Source: an uncultured Acetatifactor sp.
GTDB lineage: Bacteria; Bacillota; Clostridia; Lachnospirales; Lachnospiraceae
Length of the DNA: 25,424 nucleotides
Assembly (NCBI GenBank): GCA_910587755.1
Contig: CAJUNZ010000038.1
Location: forward strand, 1 to 25,424
Reading direction: 5' to 3'
Shown here: piece by piece, positions 21,839-25,424 of the stretch
Numbering within the stretch: the first letter of the stretch is position 1
Layout: the number at the start of each line of letters is the position of its first letter
Notes under the pieces: generated by a model
The model's database searches: none
What the model was told of the DNA's origin: nothing
What the model saw: the letters and a program-made list of their open reading frames with translations, nothing else
Translations under genes and position numbers: made by a program

Positions 21839-23581
21839 CTACGCTTCCTCCGCCGGCTTACCCTGATCTGCTTTCCCGGTCTTTCCCTGCGCTGCAGACT
21901 GAACCGCTTTTCCGGATTTTTTCTGCGCTGCAGACTGATCTGCTTTCCCGGATTCCTCCTGTACTGCAGCCTGATCCGCTTTTCCGGTCTTTTCCTTCTT
22001 CTCAGACTGCTGTTTTTCAAGCAGCTTCTGCATCTCAAGCAGCTTCTGTTCCTGGCGGGCCTTCAGCAGATCCAGCAGTTTCTGCTGCTCCTCCTCCGGA
22101 AGACGGAAGCTGATCCTGGTGAGCTGGTAGATCTTCTCCGTGATCTCCCTGGAGAGCATCTTCCAATCCATACGCCATTCCCAGTTTCCTCCCAGAGTGG
22201 AAGGTTTGTTGATCCTGGCATCCGCGTCCAGACCCAGATAGTCCTGGATGGGAATAATACAGGTATTGGCACTGCTCATCATGGCCATCCGCACAAAATC
22301 CCAGTATTTCTCCCCCTCGGGCGTGCCTGCATTGTCCATGTACTCCGCCGCAAAGTCCCTGCTCTCCTGATCCAGCCCCTTGTACCACTGGACAAGAGTC
22401 TCATTGTCATGGGTTCCCGTATAAACCACACAGTTTCTATCATAGCTGTGGGGCAGATAGTTCGTCTTCTCCCTGGGGTCAAAGGCAAATTCCAGCACCT
22501 TCATGCCCGGATACCCGCTGTCCTCCAGAAGCCTGGCCACGGAATCGGTCAAAAAGCCCAGATCCTCCGCAATAATCTCCCTCTCTCCAAGGCCGCTTTT
22601 CAGCGCCCGGAACAGATCCATTCCCGGCCCCCGCTCCCACCAGCCGTCCACCGCAGTTTCCGCGCCAAAGGGAATGCTGTAATATTCGTCAAAGCCTCTG
22701 AAATGATCAATTCTCACCACATCATACAGCTTGAAGCAGTGCTCCATCCTCTGCTTCCACCACTGATAACCGGTTCTTCTGTGGAAATCCCATCTGTAGA
22801 GAGGATTGCCCCAGAGCTGTCCTGTCTCCGAGAATGCATCAGGAGGGCAGCCCGCCACAGCTATTGGCTGGAACTCCCCGTCAAACTGGAACATCTCCGG
22901 GTGAGCCCAGGCGTCCGCCGAGTCAAAGGCCACATAGATGGGAATGTCGCCAATGATCCGGATCCCATTTTCATTGGCATAATCCTTCAGTTTCTTCCAC
23001 TGGACAGAGAACTGAAACTGGAGATATTTGTAGAACTCAATGTCAAAATAGCATTCTCTTCTATAGTAGTCCAGGGCATTCTGCCAGCGCTTCCGGATGT
23101 CCTCGGCCCATTCGCCCCAGGCCGCCCCCTCAAAGCGCAGCTTCACCGCCATAAAGAGCGCATAGTCCTCCAGCCACCCTGCGTTCTCCTGGACAAAACG
23201 GGAAAACTCCGGATTGGAGGCTATCTCACTGCGCTCATAGGCAAGCCTCAGCAGCTTAAACCTGTTCTCATAGATTTTCCCATAGTCCACCCGGGAGGCC
23301 TTCTTCCCAAAGTCGCACGCCTCACATTCCTCTCTGGTGAGCACCCCTTCCTCCACCAGCGCCTCCAGGTCAATAAAGTAAGGATTCCCCGCAAAGGAGG
23401 AAAAAGACTGGTAGGGAGAATCTCCATAGCTCGTGGGGGACAGGGGCAGAATCTGCCAATAGCTCTGCCCTGCCTCCTTCAGCCAGTCCACAAAATCATA
23501 TGCTTCCCTGGAAAAACAGCCGATGCCGTACCTGGACGGCAGGCTGGATACCGGAAGCAGTATACCGCTCGCTCTCTTCAT
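21839..23581 (-). CDS. malQ: 4-alpha-glucanotransferase (amylomaltase, GH77) with repetitive C-terminal tail
   Basis: 580 residues; start ATG at 23581 (MKRASGILLPVSSLPSRYGIG) after AGGGGGG. It transfers alpha-1,4-glucan segments between maltodextrins in the cytoplasm. GH77 catalytic residues: nucleophile Asp292 in VVRIDHFRGFDEYY, acid/base Glu339 in IIAEDLGFL, and Asp392 in TGTHDNETLVQWY. The catalytic core ends near residue 490 (ITEKIYQLTRIS), about the normal length of the family. It is followed by an extra 85 residues: a Glu/Gln/Lys/Leu-rich probable coiled coil (about 496-530) and about four copies of a 12-residue repeat with consensus [ST]GKADQSAAQKK. It is preceded by pulA (40 bp) and followed by the debranching gene (1 bp). 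Confidence 0.94.
   Translation of the reverse strand: MKRASGILLPVSSLPSRYGIGCFSREAYDFVDWLKEAGQSYWQILPLSPTSYGDSPYQSFSSFAGNPYFIDLEALVEEGVLTREECEACDFGKKASRVDYGKIYENRFKLLRLAYERSEIASNPEFSRFVQENAGWLEDYALFMAVKLRFEGAAWGEWAEDIRKRWQNALDYYRRECYFDIEFYKYLQFQFSVQWKKLKDYANENGIRIIGDIPIYVAFDSADAWAHPEMFQFDGEFQPIAVAGCPPDAFSETGQLWGNPLYRWDFHRRTGYQWWKQRMEHCFKLYDVVRIDHFRGFDEYYSIPFGAETAVDGWWERGPGMDLFRALKSGLGEREIIAEDLGFLTDSVARLLEDSGYPGMKVLEFAFDPREKTNYLPHSYDRNCVVYTGTHDNETLVQWYKGLDQESRDFAAEYMDNAGTPEGEKYWDFVRMAMMSSANTCIIPIQDYLGLDADARINKPSTLGGNWEWRMDWKMLSREITEKIYQLTRISFRLPEEEQQKLLDLLKARQEQKLLEMQKLLEKQQSEKKEKTGKADQAAVQEESGKADQSAAQKKSGKAVQSAAQGKTGKADQGKPAEEA
21856..21995 (-). repeat. 36-bp tandem repeat coding the malQ tail
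   Basis: Units start with CCGG at 21876, 21912, 21948 and 21984 on the plus strand, exactly 36 bp apart, with a partial unit before the first. The core CTGCGCTGCAGACTGA is identical in two units. They encode the GKADQSAAQ-type repeats in frame and disappear just before the malQ stop. Confidence 0.85.
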
Positions 23582-23621
23582 AATACCCCCCTGTACTTTT
23601 CTTATGAACAATGCAGCTCCA

Positions 23622-25424
23622 CTAAGTCACGGCCCGCCTGCCCAGAAGCATTCCACTTCCGGCCTGGACCAGGATCTCCTCCCCGGGCACAGTGCTCCTG
23701 CGGCAGTCTGCCTCCCTGCCGTCGGCCAGAATCTCCCAGACAGCAGACTCCTCAGCCTGCCCGGAGACAAAACCATAGGCCTTTCCCGAAGCGTTGTAGA
23801 GCACCAGCAGTTCCTCCCATTCCACGGCCCCTCTGCCGTCCTTCAGGGGCCTGTTGTCCACATGGAAAGAGACCACTCCGTCCTTCAGAATCTGCTTGCG
23901 GGAAATCCGCTCCACCGCCTCAGGGGACTTGTCGCACAGGCCGGGAAGCCTTTTCCTCAGTCTGATCAGCCCTCTGTAATATTCTACCAGACTGCCGAAT
24001 TCCTCCGTCTGACCCCACCGGAGCATATTCACCGCCGGGGCGGAACAGTAACTGTTGTCCTCCCCATGCTTTGTCCGGCCGAACTCCTCCCCTGCCTGCA
24101 GAAACAGATTGCCCTGGCAGGTAAAATAGATAAACGCCGCAAGCCTGTTGGCCTCCATCACATCCTCATAGGGAAAATTAAACGCCGCTCCCTCACCGTG
24201 CATGGAGAGCACCAGCTTATCCCACAGGGTGTAATTGTCATGGGCTGAGACATAATTGATAATCTGCGCGCAGCTCTTGGGGATAAAACAGGCTCCCCCA
24301 TCTCTCCAGCCCGTCACCGCGTGGAGAAGCTTTGACTCCAGTTTTGACGCCCCATTCACAAATCCGGGCTCCTCCACATGGAACACACTCCCCTTAATGA
24401 CATCCCTGGTATCGTCGCTGAAAATACCTATGCCGTCCTCCAGAAGCCCCGCATTCACCTTCTGTGCCGCATTGGTTCCCTCCTCCATGGGGGAATCATC
24501 TGCGCTCCAGGGCTCCCCATAGAGCATTTTTTCCCCGGGACCGAAAGCCTCGTCCAGCTCCCGGCGGATTCTGTTCATCAGCTCCACCGTCAGCAGTCCC
24601 ATGAGATCAAACCGGAAGCCGTCCAGATGATATTCCCTGGCCCAGTACATCACGGAATCCGCAATGTAATTGTCCACCATGGCGCGCCCTGCGGCTATAT
24701 CGTTCCCGCAGGCGGAGCCGTTGGAGAGAGTGCCGTCCTCCATAAACCGGTAATAATACCCCGGAACCATCCTCTGGAGCCAGGAATCCCCTCTGTGGGT
24801 ATGGTTGTAGACCACGTCCATAATCACCCGGATGCCGCTTGCGTGCAGAGCCTGGATCATCTCCTTGCACTCACGGATCCGCACCAGACCGTCCACGGCG
24901 TCTGTGGCATAGGAACCCTCGGGGACGTTGTAGTTCACCGGATCATACCCCCAGTTGAACTGTTCCCCGTCCCCGGCTTCGTCCACCGATCCAAAGTCAA
25001 AAAACGGAAGCAGATGTACATGGGTAATGCCCAGACTTTTCAGGTACTCCATGCAGGCGGGATGCTCTCCCCCCTTCCCCGGCACCGTAAAAGCCTTGTA
25101 TTTTCCGCGGAAAGCTTCCGGCACACCGCTGGCCGGATCGTGGGAGAAATCCTTGATATGCAGCTCATAGATGATCCGTTCCGGCCCAGGCTCCGGCGGA
25201 CAGTCCGAGTCAAATCCCGGCGGATCGGTCTTTCTCAGATCCACCGCCAAGCTCCTGTCCCCATTGCAGCTGCAGCCCACCGCATAGGGATCCGCCGTGT
25301 GGACTTCCCGTCCTCCTGCAGTCACCAGATAATCATAGTAGGTGCCATGGAGGTTTTCCGGAAATTCCCGGTGCCAAACCCGCTTTTCTCCCCGCTCCAT
25401 CTCCTTCTCTATGTAGGCAGGAGA
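23622..25424 (-). CDS. pulA: Type I pullulanase (GH13), 5' end beyond window
   Basis: The last 600 codons of a GH13 debranching enzyme; the frame stays open to the window edge (upstream residues SPAYIEKE), so the true start is outside. It hydrolyses alpha-1,6 linkages of pullulan, starch and glycogen. The pullulanase signature FNWGYDPVNYNVPEGSYAT (YNWGYDP type) is present. GH13 conserved regions: DVVYNHT; GFRFDLMGLL (nucleophile Asp); LYGEPWSADD (acid/base Glu); YVSAHDNYTLWDK (transition-state Asp). A CBM48-like N-terminal domain is partly visible before the barrel (GTYYDYLVTAGGREVHTADPYA). A C-terminal beta domain ends in GMLLGRRAVT. It is first in the visible unit pulA-malQ-debranching enzyme, with 40 bp to malQ. 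No export signal can be judged because the N-terminus is missing. Confidence 0.93.
   Translation of the reverse strand, partial: SPAYIEKEMERGEKRVWHREFPENLHGTYYDYLVTAGGREVHTADPYAVGCSCNGDRSLAVDLRKTDPPGFDSDCPPEPGPERIIYELHIKDFSHDPASGVPEAFRGKYKAFTVPGKGGEHPACMEYLKSLGITHVHLLPFFDFGSVDEAGDGEQFNWGYDPVNYNVPEGSYATDAVDGLVRIRECKEMIQALHASGIRVIMDVVYNHTHRGDSWLQRMVPGYYYRFMEDGTLSNGSACGNDIAAGRAMVDNYIADSVMYWAREYHLDGFRFDLMGLLTVELMNRIRRELDEAFGPGEKMLYGEPWSADDSPMEEGTNAAQKVNAGLLEDGIGIFSDDTRDVIKGSVFHVEEPGFVNGASKLESKLLHAVTGWRDGGACFIPKSCAQIINYVSAHDNYTLWDKLVLSMHGEGAAFNFPYEDVMEANRLAAFIYFTCQGNLFLQAGEEFGRTKHGEDNSYCSAPAVNMLRWGQTEEFGSLVEYYRGLIRLRKRLPGLCDKSPEAVERISRKQILKDGVVSFHVDNRPLKDGRGAVEWEELLVLYNASGKAYGFVSGQAEESAVWEILADGREADCRRSTVPGEEILVQAGSGMLLGRRAVT

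Noticed and set aside
21838..22038. Arg-rich N-terminal extension of the debranching enzyme
   Set aside because: It reads the malQ repeat tail in another frame; the ATG at 21837 has a good ribosome binding site and begins the conserved protein.
20467..23965. Long plus-strand frames opposite the debranching enzyme, malQ and pulA
   Set aside because: They are antisense shadows of three well-conserved enzymes; no motifs or start signals are visible.

Overview
The window looks like a chromosomal segment of a gut-type anaerobic clostridium, most likely in or near the Lachnospiraceae. This rests on strong AGGAGG-type ribosome binding sites, fairly GC-rich coding with frequent GTG/TTG starts, a hybrid histidine kinase with two receiver domains, a tocopherol-cyclase-like protein of the kind I recall from clostridia, and an alpha-glucan cluster (pullulanase, 4-alpha-glucanotransferase, debranching enzyme, GH31). 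The assignment is inference from gene content and style. I see no rRNA, tRNA, CRISPR array, transposase or phage gene.

Layout. At 3-683 (+) is the C-terminal part of an unrecognised protein. From 4595 down to 835 the genes run on the minus strand: an acidic hypothetical protein, an EamA/DMT permease, a GNAT acetyltransferase, then an AT-rich two-gene insert. The insert encodes an AAA/SMC-like ATPase followed by an HNH endonuclease, the architecture of the Septu (PtuA/PtuB) anti-phage system, and ends in a very long intrinsic terminator. The HNH gene overlaps the ATPase stop codon and is split at codon 20 by a frameshift lying exactly on the slippery heptamer A AAA AAG.

From 4799 to about 5350 there is a decayed gene with in-frame stops. 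At 5372-6256 (-) is an exported protein of about twelve 14-residue repeats, each with an acidic Asp/Asn/Gly loop and a CxxC pair, followed by an Asn-rich linker and a His/Gly/Arg-rich tail. A Crp/Fnr-family regulator lies upstream on the same strand (6610-7272). It is divergent from a GNAT gene, and a perfect 5-4-5 palindrome sits between the two.

From 8153 to 14770 (+) lie a tocopherol-cyclase-like gene with a near-consensus promoter, a 1131-residue hybrid sensor kinase, aroA, and a divergent signal peptidase II homologue. They converge on truA (-), which follows a gene (15643-16515) encoding an Xre-type DNA-binding domain joined to what looks like the C-terminal cytoplasmic domain of the flagellar/type III export protein FlhA.

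From 25424 down to 16683 (-) is the alpha-glucan block: pullulanase (cut by the window edge), malQ with an unusual repetitive C-terminal tail, and a glycogen-debranching enzyme. These three are tightly packed and end in a nested hairpin terminator. A HAD-family hydrolase and a GH31 alpha-glucosidase follow as a second transcription unit. Together the enzymes would cut alpha-1,6 branches, rearrange maltodextrins and release glucose from glycogen or starch-derived oligosaccharides.
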